Shown: positions 7,205 through 13,968 of the stretch, in pieces
How the letters are laid out: each line of letters starts with the position of its first letter
Position numbering within the stretch: position 1 is the stretch's first letter
Source of the DNA: Planctomycetota bacterium
Lineage (GTDB): Bacteria > Planctomycetota > Planctomycetia > Pirellulales > Pirellulaceae
Direction: 5' to 3'
Assembly (NCBI GenBank): GCA_023430365.1
Contig: JAEZAS010000142.1
Coordinates: 1 to 20,793 of the forward strand
DNA: 20,793 nt
Notes under the pieces: model-generated
Databases searched by the model: none
What the model was told of the DNA's origin: nothing
What the model saw: only the letters and a program-made list of their open reading frames with translations
Program-made: the position numbers and the translations under genes

Positions 7205-9703
7205 CTACTCTTTATTCAAAACCTCGTCGAGGTTGAGCAGCATGTTGGCCAGCGCCGCGTACGACGCGTGCTCCACCACGTCGATGCTCGCGTCGCGCGG
7301 GTACTCGCCGACCGTCACCAACTTCTCGGCTGCCGGCCTATCGCTCGCGAACTGGCGCTGCACGCGCTCCAAGCTTTTCTGCAGCAGCGCCGCTTCCCGC
7401 TCGTTCGGCTTGCGGGAGGTCAAAGCAAGGAACATAAAGGTGATCCGTTCCTGCGGCGTGCTGCCTCCCTCCCGAATCGCCCGCTCGCCGAGGACGCGGG
7501 CCGCTTCCACGTAGGCGGGGTCGTTGAGCAGGACGAGGGAGTGGAGCGGCGTGTTCGTGCGGGGCACCCGCACCTGGCACACCTGCCGGGTCGCCGTGTC
7601 GAACATCGTCGTGGGCCCCACCGAGCGTCGCCAGAAGACATAGAGGCTCCGACGATACAGCTTGGCGCCGTGATCCTGCGTGTACTTGATCTTGTCGAAG
7701 CTGAAATCTTCCCAAATCCCGGCCGGCTGATACGGCTTCACCGGCGGTCCGCCCAACTGCTCGACCAGCAGACCGCTTGCCGCGAGCGCCTGATCGCGCA
7801 GCACGAGCGAACTGTGCCTTAGTCGCGGCGCTCGCGCCAGCAGGCGATTCTCCGGATCGTGGTCGATGAGATCCGGCGTTGCGCGCGACGCTTGTTGGTA
7901 CGTGCCGCTCGTCAGGAGCGTCCGCTGCAGCCGCTTCACGTCCCAATCCCGCTGGAACTCCACTGCCAGCCAATCGAGCAGCGCCGGATGCGAAGGCAGC
8001 TCGCTCTGCACGCCGAAATCCTCGACCGTCTTGACCAGTCCCGTGCCGAAGAACTGCTGCCACTGCCGATTGACCGTCACGCGCGACGTGAGCGGATGGC
8101 TGGGATCGACCAGCCAGCGGGCGAGGTCCAGCCGATTGACCTTTTCCGACTTCGGCAGCGGCGGCAGCGTGGCCGGCGTGCCGCGGGTGACCTTTTCGCC
8201 GTGCTTGTCGTACTCGCCCCGAATCAGAATGAACGTATCGCGCGGCTGCGGCTGTTCGTCCATCACCATCGTGATGAGAACGCTATTCTTCGCATCGGTG
8301 ATCGACTTCTTGGCGGCATCGACTTGCTTCTGCAGGTCCTGCCGCTGAGAGTCCTGGCCGAGATAGTATTCCTTCAGCTTCTTCGCCTGCTCCGCGCTCC
8401 GAGCGGCGGCGTCGAGCTTGAGAATCTCCTGCAATTCGGTTTCCAGCTTGTTAGCGTCAACCGTTTTCTCCCACTCGGGCTGCAGCGCCGCGAGTTGCTC
8501 GTTCTTGTCCTTGAGCTGTTGCTCCAGTTCCTTCACGCGGGCCTGCAGCTCGGCGATTCGCTGCGTCTGTTGCTCCGTGGGCAATTCGAGCGTAGGCGCC
8601 GCCGTGGCGCTGCGACGATCGACGCCGCCGCTCTCGCTGATCGTGTTGAAAAACGCGTAGAGCTGGTAGAACTCCCGCTGCGTGACCGGATCGTATTTGT
8701 GGTCATGGCAACGTGCGCAGCCCATCGTTAGCCCGAGCCAGACGGTCGCCGTTGTATCGACTCGATTGACGACGTACTCAACCCGCGACTCCTCGGCGAT
8801 CGCGCCCCCTTCGCCGTTGAGCATGTGATTGCGGTTGAATCCGGTGGCGATCTTCTGATCGAGCGTCGCATTAGGGAGCAAATCGCCGGCGAGTTGCTCG
8901 ACGGTGAACTGATCGAAGGGCATGTTGGCGTTCATCGCCCGCACCACCCAGTCGCGCCACGGCCACATCGCCCGCGTGCCATCGGTCTGGTAGCCGTTCG
9001 AATCGGCGTAACGCGCCGCGTCGAGCCATTCCAGCACCATCCGCTCCCCGTAACGGGGCGAAGCGAGCAACCGATCGACCAGCCGCTCGTAGGCGTCGGG
9101 AGATTGATCGGCCAGAAACGCCTCGACCTCGTCGAGCGTCGGCGGCAGGCCGGTGAGTTCCATCGTCACGCGGCGAAGGAGCGTTTCCTTGGTTGCCTCG
9201 GACGACGGCGCAAGCCCCTCTTGCTCCAGGCGGGCCTGGATGAAGCGATCGATTGGCTGGCGTGCCCAATCAGCTTGCTTCACTTCGGCCAGTTCCGGCC
9301 GCTGGGGCGGAATAAAGGCCCAATGCTTCTCGTACTTCGCCCCCTGCTCAATCCAGCGTTTCAGAGTGTCGATTTGGGCCGGAGTCAGTTGTCGGTTGAA
9401 ATCAGCGGGCGGCATCCGCAGGTCGGGATCGTCGGTGACGAGCCGCTTGAACATCTCGCTCTCGTCCGGCTTGCCGGCAACAATCCCCGCATAGCCGCCG
9501 AGGTCGACCGTCGCTCCCTCGAACGTGTCGAGTCGCAATTCGGTCGGCCGCTTCGCCTGGTCCGGGCCGTGACAGGCAAAGCAGGTGTCGGCAAGGATCG
9601 GGCGAATATCTCGATTGAACTGCAACTCGTCCCCGCGAGCCGCAACGCAAGACAGCGCAGCCAGCAGCAGGCCGAGAATCGGAATTGTGTATCTTCCACG
9701 CAT
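7205..9703 (-). CDS. PSCyt1/DUF1549/DUF1553 (PSD1) secreted cytochrome-like protein
   Basis: An 832-residue planctomycete protein. Order: signal peptide (about 1-24, hydrophobic core PILGLLLAALSCV), a PSCyt1 cytochrome c domain with heme motif CFACH at 41-45 and a possible axial Met in RMPP near 97, the DUF1549/PSCyt2 domain (about 145-355) with a second CxxCH (CARCH, 329-333), a charged coiled-coil insert (about 376-470, repeated ELQ/KELEQQ-like heptads), and the DUF1553/PSD1 domain (about 520-810). The ATG at 9703 is chosen because it starts the signal peptide; the open frame reaches a non-ATG codon at 9760. It is the first gene of the unit with DUF1501 8 nt downstream. Periplasmic location and heme attachment are inferred from the motifs; the reaction is unknown. 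Confidence 0.93.
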   Translation of the reverse strand: MRGRYTIPILGLLLAALSCVAARGDELQFNRDIRPILADTCFACHGPDQAKRPTELRLDTFEGATVDLGGYAGIVAGKPDESEMFKRLVTDDPDLRMPPADFNRQLTPAQIDTLKRWIEQGAKYEKHWAFIPPQRPELAEVKQADWARQPIDRFIQARLEQEGLAPSSEATKETLLRRVTMELTGLPPTLDEVEAFLADQSPDAYERLVDRLLASPRYGERMVLEWLDAARYADSNGYQTDGTRAMWPWRDWVVRAMNANMPFDQFTVEQLAGDLLPNATLDQKIATGFNRNHMLNGEGGAIAEESRVEYVVNRVDTTATVWLGLTMGCARCHDHKYDPVTQREFYQLYAFFNTISESGGVDRRSATAAPTLELPTEQQTQRIAELQARVKELEQQLKDKNEQLAALQPEWEKTVDANKLETELQEILKLDAAARSAEQAKKLKEYYLGQDSQRQDLQKQVDAAKKSITDAKNSVLITMVMDEQPQPRDTFILIRGEYDKHGEKVTRGTPATLPPLPKSEKVNRLDLARWLVDPSHPLTSRVTVNRQWQQFFGTGLVKTVEDFGVQSELPSHPALLDWLAVEFQRDWDVKRLQRTLLTSGTYQQASRATPDLIDHDPENRLLARAPRLRHSSLVLRDQALAASGLLVEQLGGPPVKPYQPAGIWEDFSFDKIKYTQDHGAKLYRRSLYVFWRRSVGPTTMFDTATRQVCQVRVPRTNTPLHSLVLLNDPAYVEAARVLGERAIREGGSTPQERITFMFLALTSRKPNEREAALLQKSLERVQRQFASDRPAAEKLVTVGEYPRDASIDVVEHASYAALANMLLNLDEVLNKE

Positions 9704-9887
9704 GGAGAGAGGCTCGCTGGAAGCACCCAAGTGCCAGAAACGGGCCCAGGCAGGCAGCAAAGGCGGGCCACTCTACAATAACCCGCAAGAAGGGGTCGCG
9801 GCAAGCGTTTTGAACGGTGCGACCACCATAGCCGGCGGATCACATCCGCCGGAAAACAACGAGAAGACCGTGCTACCGCACATGCAA
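9704..9887. other. Intergenic region upstream of the DUF1553 gene
   Basis: About 184 bp between the DUF1553 start and the REP-like pair. It contains the family-1 hairpin at 9831-9852. On the minus strand TTGCCG and TATTGT separated by 18 nt could be a weak promoter for the DUF1553 gene. I see no coding potential here. Confidence 0.25.
9831..9852 (+). repeat. Covarying hairpin, family 1, copy 5 (unpaired)
   Basis: Identical to the copy at 1-22, with the same CATA-type left flank as 5568 and the AAA right flank seen at 1-22. Unlike the others it has no inverted partner close by and lies antisense between two minus-strand genes. This indicates that the hairpin is a dispersed repeat and not only a terminator. 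Confidence 0.85.
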
Positions 9888-9959
9888 CTGAATTCGCCAG
9901 AATTCAGACGCCCTGCCAATGGAGACGGCGTTTGTCTGAATTCTGGCGAATTCAGCTAC
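9888..9959 (-). repeat. REP-like inverted hairpin pair with GTAG head, copy 1
   Basis: Two 20-nt hairpins (arm CTGAATTC, loop GCCA, arm GAATTCAG) in opposite orientation at 9888-9907 and 9936-9955, separated by 28 nt. On the minus strand the 9936-9955 hairpin is preceded by GTAG (9956-9959), the head motif of REP elements mobilised by RAYT (TnpA-REP) transposases. A 28-nt stretch (GTAG, hairpin, ACAA) is identical to that of the copy at 13135-13203. The TAG of this GTAG is the stop codon of the P450 gene. Confidence 0.85.
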
Positions 9960-11320
9960 GACGCCAGCAAACAACCGCCTCCGCATTGCCGAACCTGCAT
10001 CAGAATCAGCTCCGCAGGACGCAGCGTCACGGCCGGCTGCATGACTACAGGCGGCTGGGTGATCGGCAGCAGTTCAAACCGCTCGACGATCATCGCCAGC
10101 ACCAGAATCGCCTCCTGCATCGCAAACGTGTTGCCGATGCACACCCGCGGTCCACCACCAAAGGGGAAATAGGCGTACTTCGGCATCCGCGCTTGCCAGT
10201 CACCTTCCCAGCGACTCGGGTCGAACTCCTCGGGGCGCGAGTACCAGCGCTCGTCGCGATGGACGACCCACTGACTCATCAGAACATTGGTCCCTTTGGG
10301 CATACGGTGCCCCGCCACGACGATGTCTTCCATCGGCCGACGCCCGACCACGAACGCCGGCGGATATAGTCGCATCCCTTCGCGCACAACCCGCTCGCAA
10401 AGGGGAAGCCTGGCCGCATCGCTGGCCACGGGCCGTCGCCCGCCGAGCACCCCGGCGGCCTCGTCGCGCAGTTGATGCTGAATCTCCGGATGCTGGCCGA
10501 GTAGAAAGAGGGTCCAGGTGAGAGCGTTCGCCGTCGTCTCATGCCCAGCCAGAAACATCGTCATCACTTCGTCGCGCAGCTGAGCGTCGCTCATTGCCCC
10601 GCCGCCGTCTTCGTCGCGGGCAAGGATGAGCAGCGAGAGCAGGTCGTTTCCCTTGGCCCCACTTCGCCGCCGCTCTTCGATCATCTCAAGCAGGATCGAA
10701 TCGAGACGGGCGATCGCCCGCTTCAGCCGCCGATGGGCGGGAGTCGGCACCCAAAACGGAATCGTGATCGGGCTGCCGAAGCGATCGAGAAAACCGTACA
10801 TCACCTGTTCGAGCAGATCGGCCACTTCCATGTAGCGACCACCCACGTCGACGTCCAACAGCGTCTTGCCGGCGATGGTCATCGTCAGGTGGAGCATATC
10901 CAAGCCGACGTTCCGTTCTTCGCCATCCTTCCATTGACCGAGCATCCGCTCGGTCATTTCGACCATGGCCCCCGCATAGCTCTCAATCCGCGTTCGGCTG
11001 AAAGCCGGCTGGATCAGTCGGCGCTGGCGGAGCCACGACTCGCCCTCGTTGAGCAGCAAGCCGTTGCCCAGGAGCGGCTGGAGGAAAAAGCTGAGGGCAA
11101 AGTTCTTGATGAAGTGCCGATTCTCGGCCACGAGCACCTGCTCGATGTCGGCCGGGTTGCTCAGCAGCATGCTGCGGCGGTTGCCGATACGAAAATACGC
11201 CACATCGCCGTAGTCGCGGCGGGTGCGTTCGAAGAAACCCAAAATATCCCGCCGCAGGTCGGGCAGACAGCCGAGCAGCCAATGCCCGCGCGGCCCGGGC
11301 CCCGGAATACGAGTGGTCAT
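9956..11320 (-). CDS. Cytochrome P450 monooxygenase
   Basis: A 454-residue P450 that should insert oxygen into an organic substrate, using electrons from a separate ferredoxin or flavodoxin system; no such partner is adjacent. Motifs: C-helix WLRQRR (96-101), I-helix AGHETT (258-263), K-helix ExxR as EGMR (314-317), PERF-like FDPSRW (366-371), and the heme loop FGGGPRVCIGN with heme-ligand Cys394. The heme loop and KGTNVLMSQW segment resemble the soluble bacterial P450s close to eukaryotic microsomal forms (CYP102/CYP110-like). There is no membrane anchor. Start ATG at 11320. The last nine residues (CGGGCLLAS) run past the usual P450 end, and the stop codon lies within a REP head, so the C-terminus was probably changed by the repeat. 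Substrate unknown; fatty acids or terpenoids are possible. Confidence 0.94.
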   Translation of the reverse strand: MTTRIPGPGPRGHWLLGCLPDLRRDILGFFERTRRDYGDVAYFRIGNRRSMLLSNPADIEQVLVAENRHFIKNFALSFFLQPLLGNGLLLNEGESWLRQRRLIQPAFSRTRIESYAGAMVEMTERMLGQWKDGEERNVGLDMLHLTMTIAGKTLLDVDVGGRYMEVADLLEQVMYGFLDRFGSPITIPFWVPTPAHRRLKRAIARLDSILLEMIEERRRSGAKGNDLLSLLILARDEDGGGAMSDAQLRDEVMTMFLAGHETTANALTWTLFLLGQHPEIQHQLRDEAAGVLGGRRPVASDAARLPLCERVVREGMRLYPPAFVVGRRPMEDIVVAGHRMPKGTNVLMSQWVVHRDERWYSRPEEFDPSRWEGDWQARMPKYAYFPFGGGPRVCIGNTFAMQEAILVLAMIVERFELLPITQPPVVMQPAVTLRPAELILMQVRQCGGGCLLAS

Positions 11321-11617
11321 GCCATAAGGTTAGGGGCGGACGAGGTCCGAGGCAAAGGGGCGTGGAAGCGGGAGTGGCGAAGAGACCAAGAGGCCAAGAG
11401 GCAAAGGGAGGAGACACTCGTTCCCACGCTCTGCGTGGGAACGCCAGCACCGACGCTCTGCGTCGTGCGTTCGAGGTTGCGAGATCTCGGGCGAAAGGTT
11501 CAGGAAGAAGGCAGGACGCAGAGCGTCCGACGGTGCGTTACGACGCAGAGCGTCGTAACGAGCTTCGTCACCCCTTTGCCCCTTTGCCCCTTGGCCTCTT
11601 CGCCCCTCCTGCCCGGC
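11321..11617. other. Gene-free stretch filled by a nested palindrome
   Basis: 297 bp between the P450 start and the end of the flavoprotein gene. From 11376 to 11603 it consists of a nested inverted repeat, described separately. The remaining 55 bp next to the P450 start would hold any P450 promoter, but I see no clear -10 or -35 element. Confidence 0.7.
11376..11603. repeat. Nested symmetric palindrome with four ACGC-TCT-GCGT hairpins
   Basis: Outer imperfect inverted arms (11376-11408 and 11571-11603, with ggcgaagag, ccaag and gcaaaggg tracts) enclose four hairpins: 11419-11443 (arm CGTTCCCACGC, loop TCT), 11451-11465 (arm CGACGC, loop TCT), 11514-11528 (arm GGACGC, loop AGA) and 11536-11560 (arm CGTTACGACGC, loop AGA). 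The left two read in one orientation and the right two in the other, each pair separated by 7 nt. The centre near 11489.5 is the same for every layer, and a small palindrome cgagatctcg lies at 11480-11489. Similar hairpins with ACGCTCTGCGT cores are, from memory, dispersed in planctomycete and cyanobacterial genomes. Confidence 0.85.
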
Positions 11618-12907
11618 TCAGGCATGCAGCCCCGCCAACAACCCCGTGCTGAAAGCCGCCTGGAAGTTGTACCCACCGATCGGCCCGTCCAGGTCGAGCA
11701 CCTCGCCGGCGAAGAAGAGTCGGGGGACGATCTTGCTCTCCATCGTGTGGGAATCGACTTCCCGGAGCGAAACGCCGCCCGCCGTCACTTCCGCCTTGGC
11801 GTAGCCGCGAGTGCCGCTGACGGAAATGTGGTTCTGCTTGATGCGCGCCACGATGCGGGCCCGATCCTTCTTCGCCAGATCCGCCCCACGCAGCTCGAAC
11901 GAAAGCCCCAGTTCCGTCAAAAGCGCCTCGGCCAGCCGCCGCGGTACATGATGGGAGACGATGCCGACAACCTGCTTCTTTCCTTCGGCGGCGCACTCCT
12001 GCCGCAACCGCTCGTCCAATTGCTCAGCCGAAACATCGGGCAAAAAATCGCAAACCAGGTCAAGCAACTGCGGCTGGGGGCACCCGGTCACCGCCCGACT
12101 GACGTCGAGCACCGCCGGCCCCGAAAGGCCGAAGTGGGTGAACAGGAACGAGCCTCGCCGCTGCGCAAGATACGGCTGACGCTTCCCCTTCCCTTTCGGT
12201 TGCAACGCCTCACGCTGCTCGGGCGTGGCCCGGTCGGAGATGACGATCCGCAGATCGACATCCGGAATCGTCAGCCCCTTCAGCTCCTGAACCCACTGGG
12301 CGTTGGTCGTAATCGGCACCAGCGCCGGGCGTGGCGGAACAATCGAATGTCCGAGCGCCTCCGCCCAGGGATAACCGTCACCCGTCGTTCCCGACCCCGG
12401 ATACGACTTGCCGCCGGTGGTGATGATCAAGCTGCCGCAGCGCAGCTCGCGCGTGGCTGTCGTCACGCGGAACCACTCCTCCTCGCGGACGATGTTGCTC
12501 ACGGGCTCCTGGGTGGCCAATCGGGCGCCCGAGCGATCGAAACGCCGCATGAGCGCCGCCAGAACATCGGTCGCGCGGTTGCTGACCGGAAAGATCTTGC
12601 CCGTCTCTTCCACCTTCGTCGGACAGCCGTCGTCCTCAATCCGTTTGACGAGGTCGGCGGGCCCGAGCAGCGCCAAAGCCGAATGCAGAAAGTTGCCCTG
12701 GTCGCCGTACGCTTTGACGATGCCCCATTTGTCGGTCGACTGCGTAAGATTGCAGCGAGTTCCCCCCGACATCAAGATCTTCACGCCCGGGCGAGCGTTC
12801 TTTTCTAGCAGCAGCGTGCGGCGGCCACGCTCGGCAGCCTGGGTCGCGGCGATGATTCCTGCGGCGCCGGCGCCGACCACGACGACATCCCAAACGTCGT
12901 CCACCAT
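11618..12907 (-). CDS. NAD(P)/FAD-dependent oxidoreductase, HI0933/BaiN family
   Basis: A 429-residue flavoprotein of the HI0933/YhiN/BaiN family. The N-terminus has the FAD-binding Rossmann motif VVVGAGAAG (around 9-17) and an E at the end of the second strand (LLLEKN). Family segments follow: MSGGTRCNLT (about 45-54), TTGGKSYPGSGTTGDG, FTHFGLSGPAVLD, and the C-terminal FAGEVLDLDGPIGGYNFQAAFSTG. The ATG at 12907 is chosen because it overlaps the TGA of the upstream small membrane gene (ATGA on the minus strand), which indicates translational coupling, and because it begins just before the Rossmann strand. The family includes a bile-acid-intermediate reductase in gut clostridia, but the substrate in most bacteria is not known. 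It is not a usual P450 redox partner. Confidence 0.9.
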   Translation of the reverse strand: MVDDVWDVVVVGAGAAGIIAATQAAERGRRTLLLEKNARPGVKILMSGGTRCNLTQSTDKWGIVKAYGDQGNFLHSALALLGPADLVKRIEDDGCPTKVEETGKIFPVSNRATDVLAALMRRFDRSGARLATQEPVSNIVREEEWFRVTTATRELRCGSLIITTGGKSYPGSGTTGDGYPWAEALGHSIVPPRPALVPITTNAQWVQELKGLTIPDVDLRIVISDRATPEQREALQPKGKGKRQPYLAQRRGSFLFTHFGLSGPAVLDVSRAVTGCPQPQLLDLVCDFLPDVSAEQLDERLRQECAAEGKKQVVGIVSHHVPRRLAEALLTELGLSFELRGADLAKKDRARIVARIKQNHISVSGTRGYAKAEVTAGGVSLREVDSHTMESKIVPRLFFAGEVLDLDGPIGGYNFQAAFSTGLLAGLHA

Positions 12908-13110
12908 CAGACCCACAGCGACACAAGCAGCAGCACCAGGAACACGCCGCCGAGGAAGATGGCCATCCACATGGCCGTGCTCAGTGCATGGCGGGCAATC
13001 TGCCGCGGCTCTTCATGGCGTGTGGCGCCGTAGACCACGCTCACGGCCACCACGAGCGGCACGAGGTACCAGATCTGACCAGCGAGCAGTGCGGCGGCGA
13101 GAGGGAGCAT
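12907..13110 (-). CDS. Small two-helix membrane protein
   Basis: A 67-residue hydrophobic protein with two predicted transmembrane segments (about 10-28, LVPLVVAVSVVYG, and 47-66, MWMAIFLGGVFLVLLLVSLWV) joined by a charged loop with TRHEEPRQIARH. The open frame continues to 13209, but that part runs through the REP-like pair, so the ATG at 13110 is the likely start. Its TGA overlaps the ATG of the flavoprotein gene. It lies in the same direction as, and about 110 nt downstream of, the polytopic membrane gene at 13219. I do not recognise a named family; it may help place the flavoprotein at the membrane, which is only inferred from the coupling. Confidence 0.7.
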   Translation of the reverse strand: MLPLAAALLAGQIWYLVPLVVAVSVVYGATRHEEPRQIARHALSTAMWMAIFLGGVFLVLLLVSLWV

Positions 13111-13134
13111 AGGAGAAACCGATGCGGTGGAGGC

Positions 13135-13203
13135 GTAGCTGAATTCGCCAGAATTCAGACAAGAGCAGCTAGAGACAGGACGGCTGAATTCTGGCGAATT
13201 CAG
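13135..13203 (+). repeat. REP-like inverted hairpin pair with GTAG head, copy 2
   Basis: Hairpins at 13139-13158 and 13184-13203, again arm CTGAATTC, loop GCCA, arm GAATTCAG and its reverse complement, separated by 25 nt. GTAG (13135-13138) precedes the first hairpin; the inverted one has GTTG in that place. The pair lies in the gap between two membrane protein genes, on the opposite strand to copy 1 relative to the GTAG head. The spacers of the two copies share only ACAA next to the GTAG-headed hairpin. Confidence 0.85.
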
Positions 13204-13218
13204 CAACAAGGATACGCC

Positions 13219-13767
13219 TCAACCGCCGGGCGGTTTGTCGGAGTCGGGTTTCTTCGCTTTGTCTTTACTCTTGGGCGGCCCTTCTCCCGCGGGTCCCCAG
13301 AGGGCGTCGAAAATCGCCAGGATGTTCAGCAGGCCAGCCACCACCGTGTACAGCGTTCCCATCTCGAATCGCTGGTTCAGCCCCAGATGCCACTCGGCAA
13401 GTTCCTGAGGGCTGCGCGGCGGAGCCATGATGCCCCCCAGCAGCGGTTCCCCGCCCCGGCGAACAATGATGTTCTGAACAATCGCGGGAGCGGCCGGCAA
13501 GCCGACGCCAGCCTGCAGAGCAAACTGCCAGCGGCGCTCGGTTTGATTCCACGATGCGTAAACGACCTTGCCTTCGCCCAGGGCGAGCCCAAAGAAGTAG
13601 GTGCCGAGGACACAGACCATGAACAACGCGGCCTTGGCGTAGCGGCGTTGATAGAGGTGGCCGAGACCGGGCCAGGCCCAGGCTAACAGCGCGGCATAAC
13701 CGGGATCGCGTAGCGGCACATTCAGGACGGACGCGGAGGAACCGGCGGCCGGCTTGGGCTCGTTCAT
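13219..13767 (-). CDS. Membrane protein of unknown function (possibly DUF6677-like)
   Basis: A 182-residue protein. After a short Pro/Ala-rich start it has a hydrophobic helix with AWAWPGLGHLYQRRYAK (around 30-46), the pattern seen in small TM2-like proteins and, from memory, in planctomycete DUF6677 proteins. A second helix (ALFMVCVLGTYFFGLAL) follows, then a soluble part, a third helix near 140-160 (TLYTVVAGLLNILAIFDALWG), and a charged Lys/Asp-rich tail. The ATG at 13767 is chosen over the frame extension to 13818 because MNEPKP begins a typical N-terminus. It is the first gene of a minus-strand group leading to the flavoprotein. No catalytic residues are recognisable. Confidence 0.75.
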   Translation of the reverse strand: MNEPKPAAGSSASVLNVPLRDPGYAALLAWAWPGLGHLYQRRYAKAALFMVCVLGTYFFGLALGEGKVVYASWNQTERRWQFALQAGVGLPAAPAIVQNIIVRRGGEPLLGGIMAPPRSPQELAEWHLGLNQRFEMGTLYTVVAGLLNILAIFDALWGPAGEGPPKSKDKAKKPDSDKPPGG

Positions 13768-13901
13768 AAACGGTGGGCCTGTCGGGAAGGAGCGGCGAAA
13801 CCGCCATTCTAGCCGCACTCGGGCTGCGAACCAGGGCAGTTTACAGGGGGTTGTTCGCCCTCCGGTCGCCGTTCTTAGCTCTCCGCCTACTGCCGGCCGA
13901 C

Positions 13902-13930
13902 TTTATCGCAAACTGCTGACATCGTAAGAT
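13902..13930 (+). promoter_or_regulatory. Possible sigma-70-type promoter of the lipoprotein gene
   Basis: TTTATC at 13902-13907 and TAAGAT at 13925-13930 are spaced by 17 nt, about 40 nt before the lipoprotein ATG. The -10 box matches the consensus in four of six positions; the -35 is weak. An AAGGGA sequence at 13954-13959 is a plausible ribosome binding site. Planctomycete promoters are poorly defined, so confidence is low. Confidence 0.25.
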
Positions 13931-13968
13931 GATGCGCTCACACTTCTGGGACAAAGGGAACGGCAACG

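Noticed and set aside
11419..11560. Possible CRISPR array in the repeated ACGCTCTGCGT units
   Set aside because: Only four units, in two orientations, with 7-nt gaps and different stem sequences. There are no equal-length spacers and no cas genes.
10541..12808. A 755-codon open frame on the plus strand across the P450 and flavoprotein genes
   Set aside because: It is antisense to two well-supported genes, runs through the palindrome block, and its product is Arg/Gln/His-rich without domains. Long antisense frames are expected at this GC content.
9956..12907. P450 plus flavoprotein as an electron-transfer pair
   Set aside because: The flavoprotein belongs to the HI0933/BaiN family, not to ferredoxin or flavodoxin reductases, and the palindrome block of about 300 bp separates the genes.
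13111..13209. N-terminal extension of the small membrane protein
   Set aside because: The extension is a translation of the REP-like pair (SPEF...NSGEF), so the start after the repeat is more likely.
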